Position numbers and translations under genes: made by a program. From contig NZ_CP029191.1 in the NCBI RefSeq assembly GCF_008642335.1, positions 7,316,001 to 7,380,000 on the forward strand: a DNA stretch of 64,000 nt. The letters run 5' to 3'. How positions within the stretch are numbered: the stretch's first letter is position 1; each line of letters starts with the position of its first letter. Origin of the DNA: Streptomyces venezuelae (GTDB lineage: Bacteria > Actinomycetota > Actinomycetes > Streptomycetales > Streptomycetaceae). Under the pieces are notes generated by a model. The model searched no databases and had not been told where the DNA came from. It was given only the letters and a program-made list of their open reading frames with translations. Shown piece after piece: positions 32,959-43,139 of the stretch.

Positions 32959-34161
32959 ATGTGCGACGACGAGCTGATACCGCCGAGCGCGGACCTGACC
33001 GAGGACCAGTGGCTGCGGGCCGAACCCGCCCTGGCCGAGGGGCCGGTGGGGGAGCGGGTCCGGGAGATGCGGGCGCCGCGGCGCCGGACCGTGCTGGGCG
33101 GCGTGGTGGCGGGGGCGGCGGCGCTGACCGTCCTCCAGGGCGGCGCCCAGCCCGCCGCGGCTGCCGCCCGCCCTGGCAAGTTCCCCCTGCCGGCCGCCCC
33201 GAACCGTGCCGGCGAGTACGCGGTGCTCCTCACCGGCGACGCCGGTACGGGCGAGGAGGCCCAGCACGCGGTGGCGGCCGCGGCCCGCGAGGTGTGCCGC
33301 GCCGAGGGCGTCGGCCTCGCGGTCGGCCTCGGCGACAACATCTACGAGAACGGCCCCGAGTCCGCCGACGACTCGGAGTTCCGCACCAAGTTCGAGGACC
33401 CCAACTCCGGTCTGGACATGCCGTGGCTGATGGTCCTCGGCAACCACGACTGCTCCGGACTGATCCCCGGCAGCGGCGGCGACCCCTCCCGCGGCGACCG
33501 CGAGGTCGCCTACGCCCAGGGCTCCCGCCGCTGGTACATGCCGAACCGCTACTACAACGTCGCCCTGCCCGCGCGGCCCGGCGACGGGAGCGACCCGCTG
33601 GTCGAGTTCTTCGCCATCGACACCAACCCCGTCTCGTCGTACGTCGCGCAAATGGACCCGCACTACTGGTGGAACGGCCCCTACATGCGCGAGCAGCGCG
33701 CCTGGCTGGACGGCGCCCTCAAGGCGTCGCGGGCCCGCTGGAAGATCGTGCTCGGCCACCACCCGTACCTCAACAACGGCAAGCACGGCAGCGCCGGATC
33801 GTACGACGGCTTCGTGATCGGGAACTACACCAGCGGCATCCACCTCAAGGAGCTGTACGAGGAGGTGGTGTGCGGACGCGCCGACCTGATCCTCTCCGGG
33901 CACGACCACACGCTGCAGATCCTGGAGCCGACCGCCCGCACCGGCGGCACCCGCCAGATCGTGTGCGGCGCCGCGGGCAAGGCGGGCGACGGCAAGGCGC
34001 ACTTCGGCCACCCCGCCACCTGGCAGAACTTCTCCGACCACGGCTTCATGGTCCTCAAGGTGTCCGGGCGGGCGATGACCGTCGAGGCGTACACGGTGGA
34101 CGTCACCACCCGCACCGCGCGCCTCGCCCACCGCATGCGCACGGCCGCACCAGCAGGGTAA
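32959..34161 (+). CDS. Tat-exported purple acid phosphatase-like metallophosphatase
   Basis: 400 residues. A twin-arginine signal, 'MRAPRRRTVLGGVVAGAAALTVLQGGAQPAAAAA', lies at ~38-72, unusually far in from ATG 32959 because of a 35-residue acidic pre-extension. Metallophosphatase motifs: 'LLTGDAGTG', 'AVGLGDNIYENG', 'LMVLGNHDC', 'VLGHHPYL' and 'LILSGHDHTLQI', the five metal-ligand blocks of tartrate-resistant/purple acid phosphatases. Expected to hydrolyse phosphate esters outside the membrane. Phosphate-related control (PhoP) is possible, but I saw no clear PHO box. Confidence 0.85.
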   Translation: MCDDELIPPSADLTEDQWLRAEPALAEGPVGERVREMRAPRRRTVLGGVVAGAAALTVLQGGAQPAAAAARPGKFPLPAAPNRAGEYAVLLTGDAGTGEEAQHAVAAAAREVCRAEGVGLAVGLGDNIYENGPESADDSEFRTKFEDPNSGLDMPWLMVLGNHDCSGLIPGSGGDPSRGDREVAYAQGSRRWYMPNRYYNVALPARPGDGSDPLVEFFAIDTNPVSSYVAQMDPHYWWNGPYMREQRAWLDGALKASRARWKIVLGHHPYLNNGKHGSAGSYDGFVIGNYTSGIHLKELYEEVVCGRADLILSGHDHTLQILEPTARTGGTRQIVCGAAGKAGDGKAHFGHPATWQNFSDHGFMVLKVSGRAMTVEAYTVDVTTRTARLAHRMRTAAPAG

Positions 34162-34218
34162 AAGCCGCGAAAGGGGCGATTCGAGCTACTTTTCGAGCTG
34201 GGCGGGTACACCTCCTGT

Positions 34219-34572
34219 ATGGAACCTATGGAACTGGCTGTCAGCCATACCGCGGCCCTGCTGATGTGGGTCGCCGGCCTCGTCGTGGTCGGCGTGCTCC
34301 TGGCCGCCTTCTTCTGGGGCCGACGCGCCCAGGCGCGCGAGACGCGGACGGTGAGCCCGGAGGAGCAGCCGAAACGGCCGTACGACGGACCGGCGAGGGA
34401 GGAACGGGAGTACCGCGAGGCGGACGAGATGCCGCACGACGGCCGCCGCCTCCTGCCGCACGAGCTCCACAACGGATACGGCAGGTCCAGCACGCACGCC
34501 AGCGAGTCGCAGGACCCCGACGACCACAGGAAGGGCAACAGCGGCAGCTTCGGCAGCGGCGGTCTCGGCTGA
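34219..34572 (+). CDS. DUF6479 small membrane protein
   Basis: 117 residues. One N-terminal membrane helix 'AALLMWVAGLVVVGVLLAAFFWG', then a charged, Pro/Arg/Asp-rich cytoplasmic tail 'ETRTVSPEEQPKRPYDGPAREEREYREADEMPHDGRRLLPHELH', ending Gly/Ser-rich. That layout, with 'FFWGRRAQARE' and 'PRPY', is that of Streptomyces DUF6479 proteins. Function unknown. Tail and helix end within 20 bases of the convergent ClpC-like gene. Confidence 0.75.
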   Translation: MEPMELAVSHTAALLMWVAGLVVVGVLLAAFFWGRRAQARETRTVSPEEQPKRPYDGPAREEREYREADEMPHDGRRLLPHELHNGYGRSSTHASESQDPDDHRKGNSGSFGSGGLG

Positions 34573-34590
34573 CCCCGAGTCCGCGCGGCG

Positions 34591-37122
<2,532 letters not shown>

Positions 37123-37233
37123 GAGCCGTCCGTTCCGGCGTCCCGGCCCACCGGGCCGCCTCGTGCGTGATCGTGTCGTGTCCGCCGCTCCGGGTGCCCA
37201 GTCGTCACCCCTGTCACTCCTGGCGTCCGGCCG

Positions 37234-37271
37234 GATCGCTGCTCCGCCCTCCGATCGCTGCTCCGCCCTCC
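37234..37271. repeat. 19-bp tandem repeat in a 245-bp intergenic region
   Basis: Two identical copies of GATCGCTGCTCCGCCCTCC, followed by a broken third beginning GATCG. It lies between the divergent ClpC-like and topoisomerase genes. The rest of 37123-37367 shows no gene. Confidence 0.85.
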
Positions 37272-37367
37272 GATCGTCACCCGTCGCTGACCGGCGCGCC
37301 CGCGGGGCACTGCGCCGAACGGGCTGATCCGGGGTCTGCCGCCACGCTTTGGGGGCACTCCTGGGAC

Positions 37368-38393
37368 ATGGGTGAGAAGCGGCGACTGCGCACGAGCCAC
37401 ATCGACGGTCCGGGGATCACCCGCGTCCGTTCGGGACGCGGATTCCGCTACAAGGACGCCTCGGGCCACCCCATCACCGATCCCGCGGAGAAGAAGCGCC
37501 TGCGCGAGCTCGTCATCCCGCCGGCCTGGCAGGACGTCTGGATCTGCCCCTGGCCCAACGGGCACCTCCAGGCCGTAGGCACCGACGCCGCGGGCAGACG
37601 CCAGTACCTGTACCACCCGCAGTTCCGTGAGCGGCAGGAGACGGCGAAGCACGAGCACGTCCTGGAGGTCGCCGCCGCGCTCCCCGAAGTACGCGCACAC
37701 GTGGCGGAGGACCTCGCGGGGCGCGGCCTCAGCCGCGAACGCGTGCAAGCCTGCGCCGCCCGCCTGCTCGACCTCGGCTTCTTCCGCATCGGCAACGAGT
37801 CCTACCGCCGCGACAACGGCACGTACGGACTCACGACCCTGCTGAAGGAGCACGTCACCTGCCGGCGCGGCGAGGTCACCGTCACGTATCCGGCGAAGTT
37901 CTCCAAGACGATGACACGCGCGCTCGTCGACCCGCCCGCCTGCAAGGTCCTGCGCGCCCTGCTGCGCCGCGACAGCGCGGATCCGCGGCTGTTCACGTAC
38001 TGGCAGGGCGGCTCCTGGCACGAGCTGCAGGCCGCCGACCTCAACGACTACCTGCGGGACCGCGCCGGCACCGACATCACCGCGAAGGACTTCCGCGTGT
38101 GGCACGGCACCGTCCTCGCGGCGGTCGCCCTCGCGGTGTCGGCGCAGGTCGCCGACGAGTCCAAGGCGGCGCGCAAACGCGCGGTCGCCCGCGCGGTCCG
38201 GGAGGTCAGCGAGTACCTCAGCAACACACCCGCCGTCTGCCGTGCCTCGTACATCAACCCGCGCGTCATCGAACTCTTCGAGGAGGGCCGCACGATCGCC
38301 GACGCACTCGACCGGCTCGGCGACGGCGCCACGTTCGGCCGCCCGGCGACCCAGGGGGCCGTGGAGGAAGCGGTGCTGCGGTTGCTGGCGTGA
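37368..38393 (+). CDS. Type IB DNA topoisomerase
   Basis: 341 residues from ATG 37368. Begins 'RRLRTSHIDGPGITRVRSGRGFRYKDASGHPITDPAEKKRLRELVIPPAWQDVWICPWPNGHLQAVGTDAAGRRQYLYHPQ', the N-lobe of bacterial (poxvirus-like) TopIB. Catalytic set: Arg140 in 'FFRIGNESY', a Lys in the 'PAKFSK' hairpin, Arg243 in 'KDFRVWHGT', and nucleophile Tyr295 in 'CRASYINPRVIELF'. It relaxes supercoils by single-strand nicking. A single gene; a strong hairpin follows it. Confidence 0.92.
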   Translation: MGEKRRLRTSHIDGPGITRVRSGRGFRYKDASGHPITDPAEKKRLRELVIPPAWQDVWICPWPNGHLQAVGTDAAGRRQYLYHPQFRERQETAKHEHVLEVAAALPEVRAHVAEDLAGRGLSRERVQACAARLLDLGFFRIGNESYRRDNGTYGLTTLLKEHVTCRRGEVTVTYPAKFSKTMTRALVDPPACKVLRALLRRDSADPRLFTYWQGGSWHELQAADLNDYLRDRAGTDITAKDFRVWHGTVLAAVALAVSAQVADESKAARKRAVARAVREVSEYLSNTPAVCRASYINPRVIELFEEGRTIADALDRLGDGATFGRPATQGAVEEAVLRLLA

Positions 38394-38401
38394 GCACGCC
38401 G

Positions 38402-38435
38402 CGGCGCCCCGTGGCCGGTATGCCACGGGGCGCCG
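38402..38435. terminator. Bidirectional hairpin terminator
   Basis: Fourteen-bp perfect stem CGGCGCCCCGTGGC / GCCACGGGGCGCCG around CGGTAT, between the convergent topoisomerase and SPW genes. No U-run, as is common for Streptomyces terminators. Confidence 0.8.
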
Positions 38436-38455
38436 TCGCGGAGGGGACAGGCCGG

Positions 38456-39040
38456 TCAGTCGTGACCGGCACGGCTCATGTTCCTCCTGCCCCTTCCACT
38501 GTTCCTTGCGTGCGAAGCGTCCGACTTGTCTCCTGCCTTGGCCGCCGCACTGGCGGCCAGGGCGAGGAGGGCGGCCACGGCTCCGGTGACGACGTTGTTC
38601 CACACGGTCGTCGGTGTGGTGGCGTCGCCGCGGATGACCCAGGGCGCGACGATCGTCCAGACGCCCAGTGCGCACGCGGCCCACGCCATCCCGTGGGAGC
38701 GCTCGTAGGCTCGGCCGAAGCCGCCGCTCATCAGGAGCGCGTACGCGACGCCGACGATCAGGTTGACGATCGAGAGCCGCTGGAACTGGTTGAAGCCCGC
38801 GATCCAGGGAGAAGCGGCCAAGTAGAGACCGGTGAGGAAGGCCAACGCGTCGATGGCCTGCACTTTGGGTGTGCTCGCCGCGCGTTCGGCACTCTCGTGC
38901 CGGGCGCGCATGTCGACGATGTCGGGGTGCGTGTCCATGGAGGGCGACGCCCCGGGGGCGTGGGCTCCGGACATCGACGACGGGGCTCCGGACGGCATTC
39001 CTGACGGCATTCCGGACGGGGACCTGGGGGACGTTGTCAC
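38456..39040 (-). CDS. SPW-repeat membrane protein
   Basis: 194 residues from GTG 39040 with GGAGG eight bases upstream. The first ~45 residues are a low-complexity 'GMPSGMPSGAPSSMSGAHAPG'-type leader. Then two SPW units: 'ALAFLTGLYLAASPWIAGF' and 'AACALGVWTIVAPWVI', each the first helix of a two-helix membrane repeat, giving four helices. The C-terminus is basic ('RNSGRGRRNMSRAGHD'). Family is widespread in bacteria with no known function. Confidence 0.8.
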   Translation of the reverse strand: MTTSPRSPSGMPSGMPSGAPSSMSGAHAPGASPSMDTHPDIVDMRARHESAERAASTPKVQAIDALAFLTGLYLAASPWIAGFNQFQRLSIVNLIVGVAYALLMSGGFGRAYERSHGMAWAACALGVWTIVAPWVIRGDATTPTTVWNNVVTGAVAALLALAASAAAKAGDKSDASHARNSGRGRRNMSRAGHD

Positions 39041-39252
39041 TGCGTCCACCTCCAACTGGGTGGGAGGGCTCGCGTGATGGGCTCTCGGAGGAGAGACAGG
39101 CCCGGTCGAGACAGACGGGCCACAATGTGGGGCTTTGTCACCGCGGTCGGCGGCGGAACCGTACGTTCTCGCCCCACCAGAATACGCTCCGAACCCCTGC
39201 CGCGCTTCAGGACCCGAACCCCATGGGAATCTCCGGAAAACTTCGTCTGCGA

Positions 39253-39279
39253 TGTCGAGAACCCGCGGCCTGCTCCGTC
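39253..39279 (+). promoter_or_regulatory. Candidate ECF42-type promoter
   Basis: TGTCGA (39253-39258), a 17-bp spacer and CGTC (39276-39279) match the -35 TGTCGA / -10 CG(A/T)C elements reported for ECF42 sigma factors. It is ~60 bp before the DGPF/YCII gene that precedes the ECF42 gene, as expected for autoregulation. Confidence 0.55.
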
Positions 39280-39340
39280 CCAGCCGTGCAAGCCACCACG
39301 AGCGACCACAATGGGCCGCACGAGCACCGAGGAGAACACC

Positions 39341-39748
39341 ATGGCCAAGTACCTGCTTCTCAAGCACTACCGCGGAGCCCCGGAGGCGCGGAACTGCGTG
39401 CCGATGGACCAGTGGACGCCGGAGGAGATCTCGGCCCACATCAAGTACATGCAGGACTTCGCGGCCCGCCTCGAGGGGACCGGCGAGTTCGTCGACGGCC
39501 AGGCGCTCGCCCCCGAAGGGACGTGGGTCCGGTACGACGGCGAGGGCCGCCCGCCGGTCACCGACGGTCCGTTCGCCGAGACCAAGGACCTCATCGCCGG
39601 CTGGATGGTCATCGACGTCGACAGCTACGACCGCGCCGTCGAGCTGGCGGGGGAGCTGTCCGCCGCTCCCGGACCGGGCGGCGAGCCGATCTACGAGTGG
39701 CTGGAGCTGCGCCCCTTCCTCGCCGAGCCGCCCACCATCACGGAGTGA
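39341..39748 (+). CDS. DGPF-type YCII protein, partner of the ECF42 sigma factor
   Basis: 135 residues, ATG 39341 with GAGGAG upstream. The family signature is 'RPPVTDGPFAETKDLIAGWMVIDVDSYDRAVELA', with D-G-P-F, and a final 'EPIYEWLELRPF'. Proteins with this DGPF motif are found beside ECF42 sigma factor genes in many Actinobacteria. Small YCII/dimeric-barrel fold; reaction unknown. The sigma gene begins 24-36 bases downstream, so one operon is likely. Confidence 0.85.
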   Translation: MAKYLLLKHYRGAPEARNCVPMDQWTPEEISAHIKYMQDFAARLEGTGEFVDGQALAPEGTWVRYDGEGRPPVTDGPFAETKDLIAGWMVIDVDSYDRAVELAGELSAAPGPGGEPIYEWLELRPFLAEPPTITE

Positions 39749-39784
39749 CGTCCGACCACTGACCACTACGGAGTGACGACAGAA

Positions 39785-40960
39785 GTGAACGAGGCACTGC
39801 TCCGGAGCCTCACCCCGAGCGTCCTGGGAATCCTCGTCCGCCGCGGAGCCGACTTCGCGGCGGCCGAGGACGCCGTACAGGACGCGCTGGTCGAGGCGGT
39901 CCGCGTCTGGCCCGCAGACATGCCGCGCGACCCGAGGGGCTGGCTGGTCACCGTGGCCTGGCGCCGGTTCCTCGACGCGACCCGGGCGGACGCGTCCCGG
40001 CGCCGACGCGAGGACCTGGTCGACGAGACCCCCGCGCCCGGCCCCGTTCCCGCCACGGACGACACGCTCCAGCTCTACTTCCTCTGCGCCCACCCCTCGC
40101 TGACGCCGTCGTCCGCCGTCGCGCTCACCTTGCGCGCCGTCGGCGGGCTCACCACCCGCCAGATCGCCCAGGCCTACCTCGTACCCGAGGCGACGATGGC
40201 GCAGCGCATCAGCCGGGCCAAGCGCACCGTGTCCGGTGTCCGCTTCGACCGGCCCGGCGACGTCGCCACCGTCCTGCGCACGCTCTACCTCGTCTTCAAC
40301 GAGGGCTACTCCGGCGACGTCGACCTCGCCGCCGAGGCCATCCGGCTCACCCGGCAACTCGCGGCCGCGATCGACCACCCCGAGGTGGCGGGCCTGCTCG
40401 CCCTCATGCTGCTCCACCACGCCCGGCGCGCCGCCCGTACCGCACCTGACGGGAGCCTGGTGCCGCTCGCCGAGCAGGACCGCGGCCGGTGGGACACCGG
40501 GGCGATCGCCGAGGGCATCGGCATCCTGCAGACCGCCCTCTCCCGCGACCGGCTCGGCGAGTTCCAGGCCCAGGCCGCCATCGCGGCCCTGCACGCGGAC
40601 GCGCCGACGGCGGAGGAGACGGACTGGGTGCAGATCGTCGAGTGGTACGACGAGCTGGCGGGCCTCACCGACAGTCCGGTCGTCCGCCTCAACCGGGCTG
40701 TGGCGGTCGGCGAGGCGGACGGCCCGCGCGCGGGCCTCGCGGCACTGGCGGACCTTGACGACTCCCTGCCCCGGCACACCGCTGCGGCCGCCTACCTCCA
40801 CGAACGGGACGGCGACCTGGTGCTCGCGGCACGGCTCTACGCGGACGCGGCCCTCAAGGCCACGAACCTCGCGGAGCGCGCGCACCTGACGCGCCAGGCC
40901 GCACGGCTCAACGGACGGCCGCAACGCGGAGGCGCCGTCGCGGACCCCCGGTCCACCTAG
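39785..40960 (+). CDS. ECF42-group sigma factor with long C-terminal domain
   Basis: 391 residues. I prefer GTG 39785 because ACGGAG ends about 11 bases before it; a GTG at 39773 overlaps that ribosome site. Sigma2: 'LLRSLTPSVLGILVRRGADFAAAEDAVQDALVEAVRVWPADMPRDPRGWLVTVAWRRFLDATRAD'; Sigma4-like: 'LTLRAVGGLTTRQIAQAYLVPEATMAQRISRAKRTV'. Residues ~190-380 are the DUF6596/TPR-like extension ('TLYLVFNEGYSG', 'ALMLLHHARRAAR', 'NRAVAVGEADGPRAGLAAL') of ECF42. No anti-sigma factor is adjacent; in this group the C-terminal domain is thought to control activity. Confidence 0.9.
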   Translation: MNEALLRSLTPSVLGILVRRGADFAAAEDAVQDALVEAVRVWPADMPRDPRGWLVTVAWRRFLDATRADASRRRREDLVDETPAPGPVPATDDTLQLYFLCAHPSLTPSSAVALTLRAVGGLTTRQIAQAYLVPEATMAQRISRAKRTVSGVRFDRPGDVATVLRTLYLVFNEGYSGDVDLAAEAIRLTRQLAAAIDHPEVAGLLALMLLHHARRAARTAPDGSLVPLAEQDRGRWDTGAIAEGIGILQTALSRDRLGEFQAQAAIAALHADAPTAEETDWVQIVEWYDELAGLTDSPVVRLNRAVAVGEADGPRAGLAALADLDDSLPRHTAAAAYLHERDGDLVLAARLYADAALKATNLAERAHLTRQAARLNGRPQRGGAVADPRST

Positions 40961-40989
40961 CCCACAAACTCTCGGGCGAGCTGCGCTCC

Positions 40990-41250
40990 TCAGCGGGAGT
41001 CCGTGTATCCGCCGGTGGTGGCGATGATGTAGCTGGAGTCGGCGTCGCTCGCCAAGTAGACGTACGCGGGCGCAATCTCCTCGGGCTGCGCCACCCGGCG
41101 CGACGACGTTGGTGACGGCCGCCTTGGACGCCGCGCAGTCCATGATCAAGTCGCGGCCTTTCAGGGCCTCTTCGGAGGCGGTGGCGATGATCGAGTCCTC
41201 CGCGGAGAGGTGGGGGAGCACCGCCGCGACCGCTCTGCCGTGGTCAGCCG
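40990..41250 (-). pseudogene. Degraded short-chain dehydrogenase (SDR) remnant
   Basis: Minus-strand pieces of one SDR. 'AVAAVLPHLSAEDSIIATASEEALKGRDLIMDCAASKAAVTN' shows the SDR active-site helix, where M-D-Y-A-A-S-K should give Tyr and Lys; here Cys replaces Tyr. After 'VVAPGG' the frame is lost, and in another frame 'AQPEEIAPAYVYLASDADSSYIIATTGGYTDSR' resumes the C-terminus and ends at TGA 40992-40990. About 35 residues between the two pieces are missing. The N-terminal Rossmann half is absent. It lies between the sigma gene and a CBS gene. Confidence 0.75.
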
Positions 41251-41673
41251 TCAGTCGGTCGAGAGCGCCTCGATCAGGCGCCCGGCGTCGGGCGCGTCGA
41301 GGGACTTCGCGGCGTCCGCGAGGGCGACCATGCCGACGAGATCGGTGCCGTCGATGACGGGAAGGCGCCGCACCTTGTGCCGGGTCATGGTCTCGAAGAC
41401 CTCGTCCACGCCGTCGTCCGCACCGATCGTGACGGCTTCCCCCTGCGCAAGGGTGCCCGCCTCGACCTCGGCCGCGTCGAGCCCCTTGCCGAGCACCTTC
41501 ACGGCGATGTCCCGGTCGGTCACGACGCCGACGAGCCGGTTGTTCTCACCGCAGACCGGCAGGGCGCCCACCTCCCATTCGGTGAGCTTGCGCGCGGCGT
41601 CGAGCGCGGTCTCGTGCGCCTGCACGCACTGGGCGCCGCCGGTCATGATGTCACGTGCCGTGGTGGTGGCCAT
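41251..41673 (-). CDS. Two-CBS-domain regulatory protein, paralogue
   Basis: 140 residues. The two CBS motifs are 'ARDIMTGGAQCVQAHETALDAARKLTEWEVGALPVCGENNRLVGVVTDRDIAVKVLG' and 'LAQGEAVTIGADDGVDEVFETMTRHKVRRLPVIDGTDLVGMVALADAAKSL'. It is very like the protein encoded at 24448-24864 over its whole length, down to the ending E-A-L-S-T-D, so the two are recent paralogues. Likely binds adenine nucleotides. Stop lies right against the SDR remnant. Confidence 0.85.
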   Translation of the reverse strand: MATTTARDIMTGGAQCVQAHETALDAARKLTEWEVGALPVCGENNRLVGVVTDRDIAVKVLGKGLDAAEVEAGTLAQGEAVTIGADDGVDEVFETMTRHKVRRLPVIDGTDLVGMVALADAAKSLDAPDAGRLIEALSTD

Positions 41674-41834
41674 GGTGATGCACCGTCCTGTCTCTGTGTC
41701 CGGATGCTCCGGTACGTCCCTTGTGCCGGAGGCTGTCCACTCCGGGTGACCGACTCGGGCACCGTCGAAACGGGACGGACGGAAGTTAGTGGCGGGGCGG
41801 TCGGCGTGACCGGTCCGGGAAGACGTCGGCGGAA

Positions 41835-43139
41835 TCAGTACCGCTTCCGGCCCTGGACCCGCCAACTGGCCGCGGCGGCAACCAGGATGATCACAGGTAC
41901 GCACATCAGTGCCTCCCGACTTCCCCACGCCCCGGCGAGCTGCGCGAACACGGCCGCCCCCGCCGCGCCGCCGGCCATGTCGAGGGAGCTGAGCCAGGAC
42001 ATGGTCTCGGTGACCTGCCCGGCCGGTGCCAGGTCGCCGCCCGTGGTGCGCAGGACGGCGAAGAGCGACCCGATGACCAGCCCCGCGACCGGGCACACCA
42101 GCAGAACGACCGTGGGGGACAGACGTACGGCCGCGGCCAGGACGGCGCAACCGACGGCGAACAGGAGGAGCAGGACGGGGGACACGCGCCCGCGCTCCCG
42201 GCGCAGTCGCCTCGTGAACGTACCCAGAGCGAAGCTCCCCACGATGCTGCCGACCGCCAGACTCCCCAGATACAGTCCGGTCAGCTCGACGGCGTGGGCC
42301 TGGCGCGCGTAGATCGGCAGGACGACGTCCACGGCCGTCACCGCCATGACGAACAGGCCGTCGGCGATCAGCAGACGCCGCAACGGCGACGAGGACCAGA
42401 TCCGGGCCCGGCTCGCGGCCGCCGTGCCCGTGGGCGGCGGCGCGAGTGTCCCGGCGGACGCCATGACGAGCGCGACGGACACGACCGTCAGCGCCGTGAT
42501 GACCGCATACGGCAGGAACGGCGAGACCGACAGGCCGAGCCACCCGGCGAGCACCGGACCCACGATCAGCGCGGCGCCCATCAGGGAGGCGTCCAGCGCC
42601 ATGGCCGTGTCGAGGGCCACGCCGGACGCGACGCCGTGCCAGGCGGACCGCGTCATGACGGCGACGGGTGGCGCGGTCGCGCCGACGGCGGCGGCGAGAG
42701 CGCAGATCAAAGGGGCGGAACCGGCGCTGCCGTCGCGAGCTGTCATCAGCACGGTGAGGGTGGCGATCAGGTGGGCGGTGAGGCAGCCCGCGAGGACCGG
42801 ACGGACCCGGTACCGGTCGACGAGCCGCCCGCGCAACGGCGCGGTCAGTCCCTGGCCGAGGGTGGAGCAGCTCACCGCGAGACCGGCGGTCCCGCACGAG
42901 GAGGCGCTGCTGACGAGGAGCAGCAGGCTGAGGCCGCTCATGCTCGCCGCCGCCTTCGACGTCACGGCGATGACGGAGAGCCGCCAGAAGTGGGGGAGGC
43001 GGGCCAAGGCCCGGTAGCCGCCGAGGAGTTGAGGACATCGCTCGGCGGGCTCGGCGAGCTCCGGGAGCTCGGAGGACTCGGCGGGTTCGGCGGACTCGGC
43101 GGGCTCCAGGCGTGCGGCAGGTGTGCTTGCCCGGCTCAC
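41835..43139 (-). CDS. MFS transporter coupled to the MerR gene
   Basis: 434 residues from GTG 43139, whose first bases overlap the MerR stop (GTGA). About 12 hydrophobic segments, e.g. 'LSLLLLVSSASSCGTAGLAVSCSTLGQGLTAPLRGRLVDRYRVRPVLAGCL' with the MFS loop 'GRLVDRYRVRP'. The first ~45 residues are low-complexity ('EPAESAEPAESSELPELAEPAER'). Drug-efflux MFS genes beside MerR regulators are common in actinomycetes. The start has no ribosome site, which fits coupled translation; loss of the MerR reading frame could therefore also reduce this protein. Confidence 0.75.
   Translation of the reverse strand: MSRASTPAARLEPAESAEPAESSELPELAEPAERCPQLLGGYRALARLPHFWRLSVIAVTSKAAASMSGLSLLLLVSSASSCGTAGLAVSCSTLGQGLTAPLRGRLVDRYRVRPVLAGCLTAHLIATLTVLMTARDGSAGSAPLICALAAAVGATAPPVAVMTRSAWHGVASGVALDTAMALDASLMGAALIVGPVLAGWLGLSVSPFLPYAVITALTVVSVALVMASAGTLAPPPTGTAAASRARIWSSSPLRRLLIADGLFVMAVTAVDVVLPIYARQAHAVELTGLYLGSLAVGSIVGSFALGTFTRRLRRERGRVSPVLLLLFAVGCAVLAAAVRLSPTVVLLVCPVAGLVIGSLFAVLRTTGGDLAPAGQVTETMSWLSSLDMAGGAAGAAVFAQLAGAWGSREALMCVPVIILVAAAASWRVQGRKRY

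Noticed and set aside
38456..41221. A 921-codon open frame on the minus strand
   Set aside because: It covers the plus-strand DGPF and ECF42 genes and is mostly Arg/Gly/Val without domains. Only its end (SPW protein, from GTG 39040) and a short SDR fragment at its beginning are real.
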